Part shown: positions 9,350-19,193 of the stretch, one piece after another
Position numbering within the stretch: the stretch's first letter is position 1
Layout: each line of letters opens with the position of its first letter
Assembly (NCBI GenBank): GCA_016705245.1
Contig: JADIYM010000005.1
Location: forward strand, 62,001-126,000
DNA: 64,000 nt
Direction of reading: 5' to 3'
Origin: Blastocatellia bacterium
GTDB lineage: Bacteria; Acidobacteriota; Blastocatellia; UBA7656; JADIYM01
The notes under the pieces: model-generated
What the model was told of the DNA's origin: nothing
Database searches by the model: none
The model's input: only the letters and a program-made list of their open reading frames with translations
Made by a program: the position numbers and the translations under genes

Positions 9350-10500
9350 GCGACCGTCAGCAGAACATCTCGCCGAGGGCCCGCAAGCCCGCCGCCCGGC
9401 CGAAGCGGGGCGCGCCTGTCGCGTCGAACCGGCGAAAGTCCGATCCGCGGCGATGGTTCAGGCTTGCGCTCATCGGCATGGCGATCATCGCGCCGGTCGC
9501 AGCCGTGGCGGTCATCGCGCGCTCCGAGGCGTTCGCCCTTCGTCGAGTCGACGTTGTCGGCGCGAAGCGCACGTCGGCCGAGAAGATCGAGCAACTCGTC
9601 CGGAAGGCCAGCGGCGATACGGGCATCTTCAGTCTCGACCTCGACGAGATCCGGAAATCGGTCGAGTCGGAACGCTACGTGCGGACGGCGGCGGTGGTCC
9701 GGGTGCTGCCGGATACGATCCTCGTGCGCATCGAGGAGCGCGAGCCGGCGATCGTCGCGCGGCTCGCGAGTGGAAAGCTCGTGTGGGGGGATACCGAGGC
9801 GCACGTTCTCGACGAGTACCGCGCAGAGCGTGGGGCGACGGTTCCGCCTCCGCTGGCCGGATTCGAGGACGGAGACACGACGGACCGAGTCACGGCCGAG
9901 AACCGGGATCGCATCGCGGCCTACGAGAAGATCCGCGAGGCGCTTGCGCCCGATGACCTGTGGAACCGGATCGACGAGGTCGACCTGCGGTTTATCAAGG
10001 ACGCGAGCGTACAGCTCGCCGACAACGCCATCGTCGTGCGGCTCGGCGAAGGGGAATACCACCCGCGGCTCACGCGGGCGCTCGTCCTGCTCGAAGCCGC
10101 CCGACGCGGCGACACTGAGACGCTCGCCAAGTACCGCGTGCCCGACGTAGGAACGCTGCTCGCGTCGGCCGACTCCATCAACCAGATCGACATGACGCGC
10201 GCTAACGGCAGCGTGACGTTCTCGTTCTCCAAGAGGAAGAACGCGGTCGATGGCGCGGTACCGGCGACCACGTCGCCGGCGACGACCGCCCCGGCGACCG
10301 CGCCCGCTACAGCTCCGTCCGGCACGAAGCCCGAATCCAAGCCGCCGGCGAAGCCCGAAGCCAAACCCAAACCGGCGACAACACCGGAAACCAAGCCGAA
10401 GCCGGCCGAGCCCGGCACCGAGCGTCGACGCACGGTCACGAAGCCGACCGCATTGCTGGTCGAACCTAATGACGCTCGTACGCAGATCAGGAGGACGTAA
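9346..10500 (+). CDS. ftsQ: FtsQ/DivIB cell division protein with Pro/Ala/Lys tail
   Basis: Bitopic divisome protein linking cytoplasmic and periplasmic division factors. It has 384 residues: a basic cytoplasmic N-terminus, one membrane segment near residues 40-58 (LALIGMAIIAPVAAVAVIA), a POTRA domain beginning ALRRVDVVGAKRTSAEKI, then the FtsQ domain with VLPDTILVRIEEREPA. The last 75 residues or so are low-complexity T/P/A/K repeats, an unusual extension for FtsQ. Start GTG 9346 overlaps the murC stop. The identification rests on topology, POTRA sequence and position before ftsA. Confidence 0.9.
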   Translation: MSDRQQNISPRARKPAARPKRGAPVASNRRKSDPRRWFRLALIGMAIIAPVAAVAVIARSEAFALRRVDVVGAKRTSAEKIEQLVRKASGDTGIFSLDLDEIRKSVESERYVRTAAVVRVLPDTILVRIEEREPAIVARLASGKLVWGDTEAHVLDEYRAERGATVPPPLAGFEDGDTTDRVTAENRDRIAAYEKIREALAPDDLWNRIDEVDLRFIKDASVQLADNAIVVRLGEGEYHPRLTRALVLLEAARRGDTETLAKYRVPDVGTLLASADSINQIDMTRANGSVTFSFSKRKNAVDGAVPATTSPATTAPATAPATAPSGTKPESKPPAKPEAKPKPATTPETKPKPAEPGTERRRTVTKPTALLVEPNDARTQIRRT

Positions 10501-10504
10501 GAAC

Positions 10505-11752
10505 ATGGCCAGAAACGATCCGCATATCGTCGGACTCGACCTCGGAACCACCGAGGTGCGCGCGATCATCGGCGAAGTCGTCGGCGAGGGGAGACTCGAG
10601 GTGGTCGGCATCGGCCGCGCCGAGTCGCGCGGCGTGCGCAAGGGTGTCGTCGTCAACCTCGAGGCGACGACCGACGCGGTGCGACGGGCGATCGAAGAGG
10701 CCGAGCTCATGTCCGGCGTCCAGATCGACTCAGCCTACGTCGGCATCGCTGGCGCCCAGGTAAAGGGGCACAACTCACGGGGTGTCATTGCCGTCTCGCG
10801 GCGCAACCGCGAGATCGCCCGCGCCGACGTCGACCGGGTCATCGAGCAGGCGCGATCGATCGCGCTGCCGGCGGACCGCGAGATCATCGACGTTATTCCG
10901 CAGGAATTCACCGTCGATGGCCAGGACGGCATCTCGAACCCGATGGGGTTCCTCGGGATGCGCCTCGAAGCCACGGTGCATCTCGTCAGCTCGCCGATCA
11001 CGGCGCGCCAGAATGTGATCACGAGCGTGAACAGGGCCGGCATCCTTGTGCTCGACACGGTGCTCGAGCACTGGGCGTCGGCCGAGGCCGTGCTGACCGA
11101 CGACGAAAAGGAGTTCGGGACGGCGCTCGTCGACATCGGTGGCGAGACGACGAACCTCGCGATCTACCACAAGGGCGCCGTGCGTCACACAACAGTGCTG
11201 CCGATCGGCGGCAGCCACTTCACGAGCGACATCGCAGTTGGATTGCGAACGCCGATTCCGGAGGCGGAACGGATCAAGCGCGCGCACGGATGCGCGATTG
11301 CGTCGCTGATGGACGACAGGTCCCGATCGACGGCGGTCGAGGTGCCGAGCGTCGGCGGGCGGCCGCCGCGGATGCTTTCGCGGCAGGTGCTCTGCGAGAT
11401 CCTGCAGCCACGGGCCGAAGAGATCTTCTCGCACGTGTACGAGGAGATCGAGAAGAACGGCTTCGACCGGAAGCTTTCGAGCGGCGTCGTCATCGTCGGC
11501 GGAGGCGCGCTCATGGACGGAACGATCGAGATCGCCGAGCACGTGCTCGACTTGCCGGCGCGGTGCGGAGTGCCTCGCGGCATCGGCGGATTGTCGGGCG
11601 AGATCGACTCGCCGACGTGCGCGACGGCAGCCGGTTTGCTGCTCTTCGGCTACCGGAAGCAGAACGGCTCAGGCGGCATCTACACGAACTCGGAGATGGA
11701 GGAGAGCCGGATGGGACGCGTACGCGGCATGGTCCGCCGGTTGTTCAAATAA
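10505..11752 (+). CDS. ftsA: FtsA, actin-like divisome protein
   Basis: Membrane-associated actin homolog that anchors FtsZ filaments and recruits later division proteins. It has 415 residues. The phosphate-1 motif GLDLGTTEVRAIIGE lies at the N-terminus; the 1C SHS2 domain carries VYVGIAGAQVKG-like sequence and VIDVIPQEFTVDGQDGI; phosphate-2 is LVDIGGETTNLAIY; the adenosine motif VIVGGGALMDG is near residue 330. The C-terminus VRGMVRRLFK is a short basic/hydrophobic helix typical of the membrane-targeting sequence. The start is 4 bp after the ftsQ stop, with AGGAGG just upstream. Confidence 0.96.
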   Translation: MARNDPHIVGLDLGTTEVRAIIGEVVGEGRLEVVGIGRAESRGVRKGVVVNLEATTDAVRRAIEEAELMSGVQIDSAYVGIAGAQVKGHNSRGVIAVSRRNREIARADVDRVIEQARSIALPADREIIDVIPQEFTVDGQDGISNPMGFLGMRLEATVHLVSSPITARQNVITSVNRAGILVLDTVLEHWASAEAVLTDDEKEFGTALVDIGGETTNLAIYHKGAVRHTTVLPIGGSHFTSDIAVGLRTPIPEAERIKRAHGCAIASLMDDRSRSTAVEVPSVGGRPPRMLSRQVLCEILQPRAEEIFSHVYEEIEKNGFDRKLSSGVVIVGGGALMDGTIEIAEHVLDLPARCGVPRGIGGLSGEIDSPTCATAAGLLLFGYRKQNGSGGIYTNSEMEESRMGRVRGMVRRLFK

Positions 11753-11799
11753 TGCACCCACAATCGTCCATTTCGGGGCCTTCTGGCCCAACAAATGAA

Positions 11800-11828
11800 T
11801 TGTCGAAGGTTTTGCCCTGTGCTACTAT
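11800..11828 (+). promoter_or_regulatory. Probable sigma-70 promoter for ftsZ
   Basis: TTGTCG at 11800-11805 and TACTAT at 11823-11828 are separated by exactly 17 bp in the 232-bp gap before ftsZ. This is the longest gap in the 3' half of the cluster, consistent with ftsZ having its own promoter in addition to operon read-through. Inference from sequence only. Confidence 0.6.
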
Positions 11829-11984
11829 GCGGCGTACCTTGGCGGGAAGCACGCACAACATCTAGTAGAAACGGTCAGATCTTCCGAATTGCCCGAGCAC
11901 GAGACGACGGGGCTTTTCAGGACTTCGTCCTGAACGCCTGCGAGGGGCCGTCGCGGACCCGGAGCACTTGGGGGACACACGAGA

Positions 11985-13151
11985 ATGGCAGCGGACGGGA
12001 GCAACATGGACAGCGGTATCAGATTCAGGCTTGAGGATTCGCCCTCGATCAACGGCGCGAGTATCAAGGTCATTGGCATCGGCGGTGGAGGCGGAAATGC
12101 CGTCAACCGCATGATCGAGGCCGGAATCGAAGGCGTCCAGTTCCTCGTTGCGAACACGGACGTCCAGGCGCTGAAGCGATCGAACGCACCCATCAAACTT
12201 CAGATCGGCGACAAGCTCACGAAGGGGCTTGGCGCTGGCGGTAACCCGAACGTCGGGCGCGAGTCCGCGCTCGAGGACACGGAGAAGATCATCGAGGTGC
12301 TCGAGGGCGCCGACATGGTGTTCATCACGACGGGACTTGGCGGTGGAACGGGCACGGGTGCGGGGCCGATCGTGGCGTCGCTGGCGACCGAGCTCGGCGC
12401 GCTTACGGTCGCGGTCGTGACGAAGCCCTTTCCGTTCGAGGGACGCAAGCGGATGCGACAGTCCGAGCAGGGGCTCGAAGAACTGCGCGGCTGCGTTGAC
12501 ACGGTCATCACGATTCCGAACGAGCGCCTGCTGAGCGCCGTCGAGAGAAATACACCGCTACCCGAGGCGTTCCGCGCAGCGGACGACGTACTCCGGCAGG
12601 CGGTGCAGGGCATTTCGGACCTGATCACGGTACCGGGACTCATAAACCTCGACTTCGCGGATGTGAAGTCGATCATGCAGGGCATGGGCGTGGCGCTGAT
12701 GGGCACGGGCCGGGCGAACGGTGAAAACCGGGCGCTCGAGGCTACGCAGCGCGCGATTTCCAGCCCTCTGCTGGAGGAGGCATCGATCCAGGGAGCGCGC
12801 GGACTGCTCATCAACGTGACGGGCGGTCCGGACCTCACGCTCTTCGAGGTCAACGAGGCGATGTCGATCATTCACGAGGCGGCGGACGAGGATGCGAACA
12901 TCATCTTCGGCGCCGTGCTCGACGAGCGGATGATGACGGAGATGAAGATCACGGTCATCGCGACCGGCTTCGATCACGCGGGTTCCTCGTTTGGAGACGT
13001 CGAGCAGACCGCTCCGTTGCGTTCATTCCCGACGAAGACGACGGCGCCGCTCAATCATCCGATCCGAAACGACGTGAACACGCCCGTCGCGAACGATCCG
13101 ATGCGGCCCGACATCAACGTCCCGGCTTTTCTCCGCAAGAAGGCGGATTAA
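11985..13151 (+). CDS. ftsZ: FtsZ, tubulin-like division GTPase
   Basis: Polymerising GTPase that forms the Z-ring. It has 388 residues, or 381 if ATG 12006, which has a better-spaced GGAG, is the start. Nucleotide-binding features: VIGIGGGGGNAVNRM, LVANTDVQAL, the tubulin signature GGGTGTGAGP, and the T7 loop region NLDFADVKSIM. The C-terminal domain is followed by an unusually short linker and a clear conserved tail peptide, DINVPAFLRKKAD, the docking site for FtsA. Last gene of the dcw cluster; a terminator follows. Confidence 0.98.
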   Translation: MAADGSNMDSGIRFRLEDSPSINGASIKVIGIGGGGGNAVNRMIEAGIEGVQFLVANTDVQALKRSNAPIKLQIGDKLTKGLGAGGNPNVGRESALEDTEKIIEVLEGADMVFITTGLGGGTGTGAGPIVASLATELGALTVAVVTKPFPFEGRKRMRQSEQGLEELRGCVDTVITIPNERLLSAVERNTPLPEAFRAADDVLRQAVQGISDLITVPGLINLDFADVKSIMQGMGVALMGTGRANGENRALEATQRAISSPLLEEASIQGARGLLINVTGGPDLTLFEVNEAMSIIHEAADEDANIIFGAVLDERMMTEMKITVIATGFDHAGSSFGDVEQTAPLRSFPTKTTAPLNHPIRNDVNTPVANDPMRPDINVPAFLRKKAD

Positions 13152-13186
13152 CGAGACCGATCGCTGCTGCTACCTCCTTCTACGAC

Positions 13187-13217
13187 GGCCGTCACCACGG
13201 GGTGACGGCCGCTTTTT
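13187..13217 (+). terminator. Rho-independent terminator after ftsZ
   Basis: Perfect 10-bp stem (ggccgtcacc at 13187-13196, ggtgacggcc at 13201-13210) with a 4-nt loop, followed by five T residues at 13213-13217. It lies 36 bp after the ftsZ stop and closes the dcw operon. Confidence 0.93.
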
Positions 13218-13218
13218 C

Positions 13219-13303
13219 TTTGCGCCTTTGCGAGTCCTTTGCGCCTTTGCGCGAACTTCTTTTGACGTTCGAAGGAGTTCGCGCAAAGGCGCAAAGGCGC
13301 AAT
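13219..13303. repeat. Family A inverted-repeat element, copy 1
   Basis: Arms made of 8-bp units (cgcctttg / cgcaaagg) around a core of the type gaacttct...gaaggagttc. The inner arm pairs perfectly over more than 20 bp (ending gcgaact and starting agttcgcg). The element starts beside the ftsZ terminator and ends 7 bp from the stop of the convergent methyltransferase gene. Other copies: 27654, 52163, 54473 and 59023, and a half copy at 47291. Confidence 0.85.
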
Positions 13304-13309
13304 AGTTAA

Positions 13310-14263
13310 TCACTCCGGCCGCAGCACGATGGTCTGCAGTCCCATCCCGGCCCGGGTTCGCCGCCCGAGCCACGGCCATGTCAGCGCCATCCCCAGCGCC
13401 CACACCGGAAACACCAGCGGCGCCGGGTGCCTGCCGAACCGGAACCCGACGGCATCCAGGACCCCCAGCGCCACGAGCACGAACGGTGCGAGCGTTCCCG
13501 TCCGCTCGTGAGCGACGACCCGCCAACCCGCCCGTTCCACTACGGCTCGCAGCGTCTCAACCGTGAACACCGATGCATGTCGCGGTGTGTGCCAGCCCGG
13601 CCAGCGCTTCCCCATCCATCTAGCGGTCGCGCCCTCGAGGTCCGGGACCTCGATCACCGCCACTCCCCCCAGCCGCATTCGATCACGCAGCCAGGCGAGC
13701 GTCGCGACCGGCTGTGGGTCGTGCTCGAGCGCGTGCCACATCGTGACGACTGAAAACGGAGCGGCCTCGACGACCTCTTGCGGCCAGTCGGGCGGCACGC
13801 CCTGCGCCGTCATGATCCCCGCTACCGCCGCATCCGGAGGCAAAGAGACCGCATCGATTCCAATTGCGCGACACCCTGTCCGGTCGCGAAGAGCCTCAAG
13901 AAACGTTGGGCGCCCGCACCCGACGTCGAGCACGACATCATCCGGCCCGAGCGTCGTCTGGGAGAGCACGCGTGCGACCCGCGCCGCATCGACGCGGGCG
14001 TTGTCGTCCTCGACGAAGCGGGCGAACGGTCCCCAGAGCGCTGGACCGCGATGGAGCGGGTAGTCTGCGTCGTAGAGCGTCCCCATCGCGGCGGCGTCGA
14101 CGTGATCGACGAGGTAGACGAGACCGCACTGCCGACACGTCGCGAAGCGGAACCTCTGGTCGAGGTCGATGAGCTGCGCAGGAGCTTCGAAGAGGGTCTC
14201 GCCGTCATCGGCGCCGCAGGAAGGACACGCCGCGTAAGTGATCGGAAGTCGCCGCTCGTCCAT
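13310..14263 (-). CDS. Zinc-ribbon class I SAM methyltransferase, membrane-tailed
   Basis: Predicted SAM-dependent methyltransferase of 317 residues. An N-terminal zinc ribbon has two CxxC pairs (CPSCG near residue 12, CRQCG near residue 43). The Rossmann motif VLDVGCGRPTFLEAL lies near residue 110, and MWHALEHDPQP and LRLGGVAVIEVPD-like strands follow. The C-terminal third is hydrophobic (VLVALGVLDAVGF, LVFPVWALGMALTWPW) and probably lies at the membrane. The start at 14263 overlaps the upstream gene's stop by one base (TGATG), so the two are likely coupled. The family resembles methyltransferases of glycan or lipid loci; the substrate is unknown. Confidence 0.8.
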   Translation of the reverse strand: MDERRLPITYAACPSCGADDGETLFEAPAQLIDLDQRFRFATCRQCGLVYLVDHVDAAAMGTLYDADYPLHRGPALWGPFARFVEDDNARVDAARVARVLSQTTLGPDDVVLDVGCGRPTFLEALRDRTGCRAIGIDAVSLPPDAAVAGIMTAQGVPPDWPQEVVEAAPFSVVTMWHALEHDPQPVATLAWLRDRMRLGGVAVIEVPDLEGATARWMGKRWPGWHTPRHASVFTVETLRAVVERAGWRVVAHERTGTLAPFVLVALGVLDAVGFRFGRHPAPLVFPVWALGMALTWPWLGRRTRAGMGLQTIVLRPE

Positions 14264-14976
14264 CACAGCAGCCCCTCGAGCGGGTCGATGCCATCCCACG
14301 CACCCTCAGACGCGATGGGACGAAAGCGCGCGAAAAGCTCCTCGGCGTACCAGCCCTCGTCGCGTGTCCGGCGCACGACCTCGCGATGCGGCGACGACGT
14401 GTAGGCGAACGCGCGCACATCGGTTTCCGAGCGCCAGAAACTGAGCGTTGCCTGCCGGATGAACGGCGCCTCGCCGACTCCGATCGAACGGATCAGACCG
14501 CCGGCCGAGTTCAGTGCTTCGCTCGTCGCGGGTACGGCGCTCCAGAATGCTCGCGCGCGAGAGAGCCGGAGCGTGGCCCGGGTCAGTACGGCAACCGGCG
14601 CCTCGCTTGTTGACTCGTCCGTCGCCGCCGGAGGAGTGAACGGGTTCGTACCGGACCACAGTCCGTGCGCGCTCGTCGGCGCGAGCCGTACCGTCCACGT
14701 TTCAGCCGCGTGATTGCGGTAGTCGAGAAATACCGCGGAGCCGGCGAGGAATTCGTCGGCCGCGTCGGCCGTCTCCCACACGGCGAGCAGACCGTACCGG
14801 TTCCAGTTGGGCCGCAGGCTGAATCCACCCCCGTGGCCGCTGCCGAGCAGCTTCCAGAAGCGGAGGCCGCGGGCAATTGCGACTGCCGGACGGGCGAATC
14901 CCATCTGCGCGAAGGCCCAAAGGCGCTCGGACTTCTCGAACCCGAAGAGCGAAACGGTGACGATTGGCGACGGCAC
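14263..14976 (-). CDS. CrtA/spheroidene monooxygenase-like protein
   Basis: Predicted 237-residue protein of the spheroidene monooxygenase-like (CrtA) family. The pattern RFWKLLGSGHGGGFSLRPNW, then YGLLAVW and FLDYRNHAAETWTV, is typical of this heme-binding ferredoxin-like fold. No carotenoid genes are nearby, so a carotenoid role is not supported. It is coupled to the downstream methyltransferase by a TGATG overlap. Its 5' region is overlapped by the read-through of the large secreted protein gene upstream, which has lost its stop (see 15151-18026). Confidence 0.72.
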   Translation of the reverse strand: MPSPIVTVSLFGFEKSERLWAFAQMGFARPAVAIARGLRFWKLLGSGHGGGFSLRPNWNRYGLLAVWETADAADEFLAGSAVFLDYRNHAAETWTVRLAPTSAHGLWSGTNPFTPPAATDESTSEAPVAVLTRATLRLSRARAFWSAVPATSEALNSAGGLIRSIGVGEAPFIRQATLSFWRSETDVRAFAYTSSPHREVVRRTRDEGWYAEELFARFRPIASEGAWDGIDPLEGLL

Positions 14977-15027
14977 GCTGGCGAGTCTATCGGGTCGGGA
15001 TGGCTCCCGGCGAGTCGGCGCTCAAAG

Positions 15028-15150
15028 CAATGCGCGAAGCGCTTTGGAGTGCGGCGTGAATCGCCGCTTTGGATTCTTTTCAGGAATTGCCGTTGAGGGG
15101 GGCATCCAAAGCGGCGATTCACGCCGCACTCCAAAGCGCTTCGCGCATTG
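15028..15150. repeat. Family F element: perfect 47-bp inverted repeat
   Basis: Left arm 15028-15074 and right arm 15104-15150 are exact reverse complements over 47 bp, with a 29-bp spacer. The arms contain the words gcgcgaagcgctttggagtg and cggcgtgaatcgccg. The element lies between the FG-GAP gene and the CrtA-like gene and is read through by the former. Only one copy is present in the window. Confidence 0.95.
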
Positions 15151-18026
15151 GTCGAACGGCGCTTCGAGCATCCGGCTGGATGCCCTTCACGGACTGACGC
15201 CTTCGTCCTCCCGACCGGGCCGGCGATCCGCGCGAGGTCCGAGCCGCCGCTCGCGTTGCGTACCTGGATCGTGGCAAATCCGAGTCGGGCGGCAACGTCC
15301 GACAAGGCCTCCCCGGTGATCACGGGATTCTTCTGGATGACCCTCGTCCCCTCGTCCTTGACCTTGGCGCGCTTCACGAATGGCAGCCCGCTGGCGAACA
15401 CCACGACGCCACCGGCGAATCCCGTTCCGGTGATGACGACTTTCTGTCCCTTGCGCACCGCGGACGAAATGACCGGCGGCACCCCGCCGGGAATCGCGCT
15501 GGTCGGCGCGCTTTCGCCGGTGTCGTAACACGCGGTGATCCGGAAGAACGCCCCCGTGCCAAGCACGAACGTCGGGAGCATCGTTGACGGCGGCAGGGAC
15601 TGAAAGAGGTTCGCCGGCGAAATCGCGAAGTCCGGCGTCGTCCCCCGATACACCTTGTAACCCGTCAGTGCCCGAGGTGACGCGCCCGCCGCAACTCCGG
15701 GCCGTCCCGCGCCGTCCTCCTGGACCCGCACCGACGGATTCCGGGGCGGAGGGTTGGCGCCGGCATTCGGATCGGGCGCCTCCCACAACACGTCGAGTGC
15801 GAGACTTATAGAGAACTCCGACGTATCGCCGGACGCATCGGTCGCCGTGGCGACAACGGACTCTCCACGAAGCCGTTCGCCCGGAATCGTGATCGCGAGC
15901 CCGCCGTTGCCGTCCGAGTCGGTGGTCACGTTCACGGTCCCGACGAGCACGCCCCCGCCACCGTAACCGGCCTGGGTTCGCGACGAGCCGCTGAAGAGCT
16001 CGATGCGGAAGGCTTCGTTCGGGGCGCTCGACAGCCGTCCGGTGACCATTGCCTGGTCGCCCTCGATCTCGAGCGATTCGAGAACCGGCGCGTTCTGCTG
16101 GTCGTTCGAGCCGACGTCGGTGTCGTCGTCGTCGAGCATCGATATCTGGTCCATTCCGAGGTCGATGCCGATCTCGCGAGACTGGTCGATCTCGTTGCAG
16201 AGAATCCGGTTCTCGGTCGCGTCGACGATCGGCTCGGTTCCAACCACCACGCCGAGCCTGTTCCCCACGATCCGGTTCGAAGCCCCTGCCGCGGTGCCTC
16301 CGACGAGATTGGCCTTCGCACCGTTCGAGGCGCCGCCACAGATGTCCACGCCGACGTAGTTGTCCATCCCGGTCCGGCCATCGGGCGTGATACCGATAAA
16401 GTTGCCCTGGACCAGATTCTCAGCCGAGTTCACCGAGATAATGTCGATGCCGTAGGTATAGCAGTTGACGACGACGTTGCCTTCGCCGGGCAGAACGCCG
16501 CCGACGAGGTTGCGCGGATTGTCCTCGACTAGGACGCCGAGTGAGCATTGGGCGAACGCGTCCATCGAGGCATTCGTTCCGAACACGTTGTTCTGGACGA
16601 CGCTGCTTCCGGACCCTTCACCAATGAGCACGACACCGAGGATGCACCAGCCGAACACGTTGCGGGCTCCGTCAAAGGCGCCACCCACCGTGTTCGAGCT
16701 CGAGCCCTCGAATGCGACGCCGGTTCCGCACGGCAGTTCGTCGCCGGCTTCGTTCGTGCCGAAGACGCACCCTTCGACCCGGTTCGAGCCTCCGCCGGCA
16801 AACACCACAGCCCCGTTTCGGCCCTCGTCGTTAGACGCAAAGCTCGTGACCGAGATGGCGCGCAGGACCGACTGCCCGGCCGTGATGCGAACCATCCGCA
16901 GCTGCGTGCCGTCGCCGCTCACGTTGATGAGCGGCCGACCGGCGAATCCGGGCTGCGACGTGCCGTCGATCGTCACCGGATCGGTGATCTCGGGCAGCGC
17001 CGCGTCGAGGACGATCGACTGCGGACCGGTGCCGATCGCAAAGTCGATTTCGTCCGGACCTTCGTTCGCGTTGGCATTATCGATCGCGTCGCGCAGCGTG
17101 CCGGGTCCCGAATCGAGCGCGGACGTCACCGTGAAAGTGGCCGCGGGCGACGACAGGCGCACCTGTGGCTCAGATGCGCCGGCGACCAGCAGCACTTCGT
17201 CATCGATCGCGTCGCCGTTGAGCCGCATGCGCGTGGATGTCCGGTCTTCCTGGAGTGCCGCGGTCGTCGACGAAGCGACGCGCACGGTGGCAGGCTCTGT
17301 CGGACGCGGTCTCGGGCCCGCAAGGACCAGACGGTTCCGTCCGACAACGACGAGCGTGGTCGACGGTAGCTCGACTTCGACGTCGCCATACATCGCGCCT
17401 TCGATCGCGCCTATGCGGACGCGATGTGCCGATGCCGGGAGGTCGATGGACTCGGGCTCGGCGCGAAGCGCACCGTCGGGGCCTTCGAAAACGAGCAGTC
17501 GTGCCCCCGAGTCGTCCGAAACCGCGACGACGAGATCCGCGAGACCGTCCGCCAGATTGACGTCGCCGGATGTCAGGGCCGTCACGCGACCGGGCACCGC
17601 GAGAGTGCGTGTTGCGTTCAGAACGCCGCGTCCGTTACCGGTCAGAATGTCGATCGCCAGTGCGCCGTGCGCCGCGATCGCGACATCGCGGTGGCCGTCG
17701 TTGTCGAAGTCTCCGGTCGCGACGAGATCCGGAGTCTCGCCGGTGGCCGTGACGGAACAAGGTGCCGAGAACGGCTCGCGCTCCTCCCTGGAACACGCGA
17801 CGAGCGCATCGGGTCGGCCTGGCCAGACGACCACGAGGCCGGTGCCGTCGGGCCGCCGGTAGGCGCCCACGAGGTCGGGCGCTCCGTCTTCGTTGAACTC
17901 GTCGACCGTGACGGCGAGCGGGAGGCTTGCGGCGATGGTCGCCGGCAGCGAACTGACGGAGGGTTCGGCGCGGGTCGTGGGCGACCAGGCGACGGTGAGG
18001 ACGAGCAACGCGGCAAGGCAACGCAT
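15151..18026 (-). CDS. Secreted FG-GAP / beta-helix / IPT protein, stop lost
   Basis: Large exported protein of unknown role. Start ATG 18026 has a GGAGG site and a signal peptide (MRCLAALLVLTVAWSPTTRA). FG-GAP-like repeats near residues 45-180 (GDFDNDGHRDVAIA, GDVNLADGLADLVVAV) are followed by the segment FTVTSALDSGPGTLRDAI, which typically begins parallel beta-helix domains. Many N-rich rungs run from about 310 to 640, then an FnIII-like part and a C-terminal IPT/TIG-like domain (PPVISSAVRKGQKVVITGTG). No stop occurs at the expected end. The frame continues through the 47-bp inverted repeat and out of frame across the CrtA-like gene to 14583, so the 3' end given here is provisional. Confidence 0.75.
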
Positions 18027-18219
18027 CGAGACCTCCAGGCCATCCCGTTTCGGGTCTGGCGATAGTACAGCCGGTCGGAGAGACAGAGAAGCGGAGACAC
18101 TCGGTCTCGAGCATACGGTTGGTTATGGCGACAATGCGCGCCGTCGCCACCGTATGCGCTTCGGGCCTTCCTCGGTTACCCTCGGAGGGTTTTCCCGCCG
18201 ACTTCACGGAGGTCCGATC

Positions 18220-18459
18220 ATGAGCTTCATCCAACGTCTCGTCTGCACGATCGTGCCGAAGCGCATTGCCGATGAGATTGAATCTGAGTCGCGAGAGTGG
18301 AAGCTGACGTGCGCCGGCTGCTCCGCCTCGCGGTCGGTCTGGGAAGCAGGAGGCATTCGCTGGAAGGCCAAAGGGTCGCCAGTCACGAGGACACTCTGCG
18401 CCGGATGTGGACAGGTCACACGGCACGACATTGCGCGCAACTTGCCCAGAGCCAACTGA
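18220..18459 (+). CDS. Small zinc-finger-like protein, 79 aa
   Basis: Not recognised as a named family. Start ATG 18220 has a good ribosome site (cacggagg). The protein has two CxxC pairs (CAGC near residue 31 and CAGC near residue 60) spaced as in a small zinc ribbon, with a basic C-terminus. It reads away from the FG-GAP gene and shares the 193-bp gap at 18027-18219 with it. Function unknown. Confidence 0.6.
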   Translation: MSFIQRLVCTIVPKRIADEIESESREWKLTCAGCSASRSVWEAGGIRWKAKGSPVTRTLCAGCGQVTRHDIARNLPRAN

Positions 18460-18530
18460 GATACGCTTCGACGCGCGGTTCACGGCCAGCCAACGGGATA
18501 CGTCACAACGAGGTGCGTAGACTGACCCGT

Positions 18531-18555
18531 GCGCTACCGCGATCGGTACTGATGC
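18531..18555 (+). repeat. Degenerate half of family E element
   Basis: A 25-bp stretch matches one arm of the perfect inverted repeat at 23745-23854 with two mismatches (shared blocks gcgctaccgc and cggtactgatgc). Its partner arm is absent. It lies in the leader of the 197-aa unknown gene. Confidence 0.65.
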
Positions 18556-18599
18556 TTAGAGCGCGTTACGCCACAACGAATCAGGGAGGAACACGTCGC

Positions 18600-19193
18600 G
18601 TGCGACGCAACATCATCCGGGACTGCCGGGCGCTCTTCGAAGCGGCCGGTTCTCCGTCGCTCTCGGAGAGCGCCTACCGCAAGCTTGTTCCACCGAAATG
18701 GATGAAACAGGAAGACCCGCTACGGACGATCATCGCCGAGCAGGAGCACCTGTTTTCGGGATCCACGGTGGTCTGGGGCTCGATCGCCGGCGCAAACGAC
18801 TTGCTGTTCGATCCGGGTCCTGAGGACTCGCCGGCCTCAGTCGTCTATTGCACCGCAACGGATTTCGATGAATCTCCGGCGGTTCTTCGCGAGACAGTCG
18901 ACACGATCCGTCAGTTGACACCGGAGTCGGACGATCCGCAGGTGCGCGCCTTTGCCGAATACGTGGCCGACGACAACGCCCGCGCTCTCAAGGTCTCGGT
19001 GCCCTTCTCGATTGGCGCAAACGAACGGATGTTCCACGCGACGTTCGTCGTCGTGCGCAAGCATCTGCCAGACGGAGTACTGTCGCAGAACCTCGTCCCA
19101 TTGCTCGTCAATCCGGCGCGTACGGCGTGCGTCACCATCCTGCCTTCGCGATACTGGAGCCCGGAGATGCTCGACTACTGGACCGACTATTGA
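18600..19193 (+). CDS. Conserved-looking hypothetical protein, 197 aa
   Basis: Family not recognised. Start GTG 18600 is chosen for the strong site agggagga 8 bp upstream. The protein appears soluble, with no signal peptide or membrane segment. It has a mixed alpha/beta pattern with strands such as PASVVYCTATDFDE and ATFVVVRKHLP. It converges with the TPR genes: its stop overlaps their end by 7 bp (19187-19193). Confidence 0.6.
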   Translation: MRRNIIRDCRALFEAAGSPSLSESAYRKLVPPKWMKQEDPLRTIIAEQEHLFSGSTVVWGSIAGANDLLFDPGPEDSPASVVYCTATDFDESPAVLRETVDTIRQLTPESDDPQVRAFAEYVADDNARALKVSVPFSIGANERMFHATFVVVRKHLPDGVLSQNLVPLLVNPARTACVTILPSRYWSPEMLDYWTDY

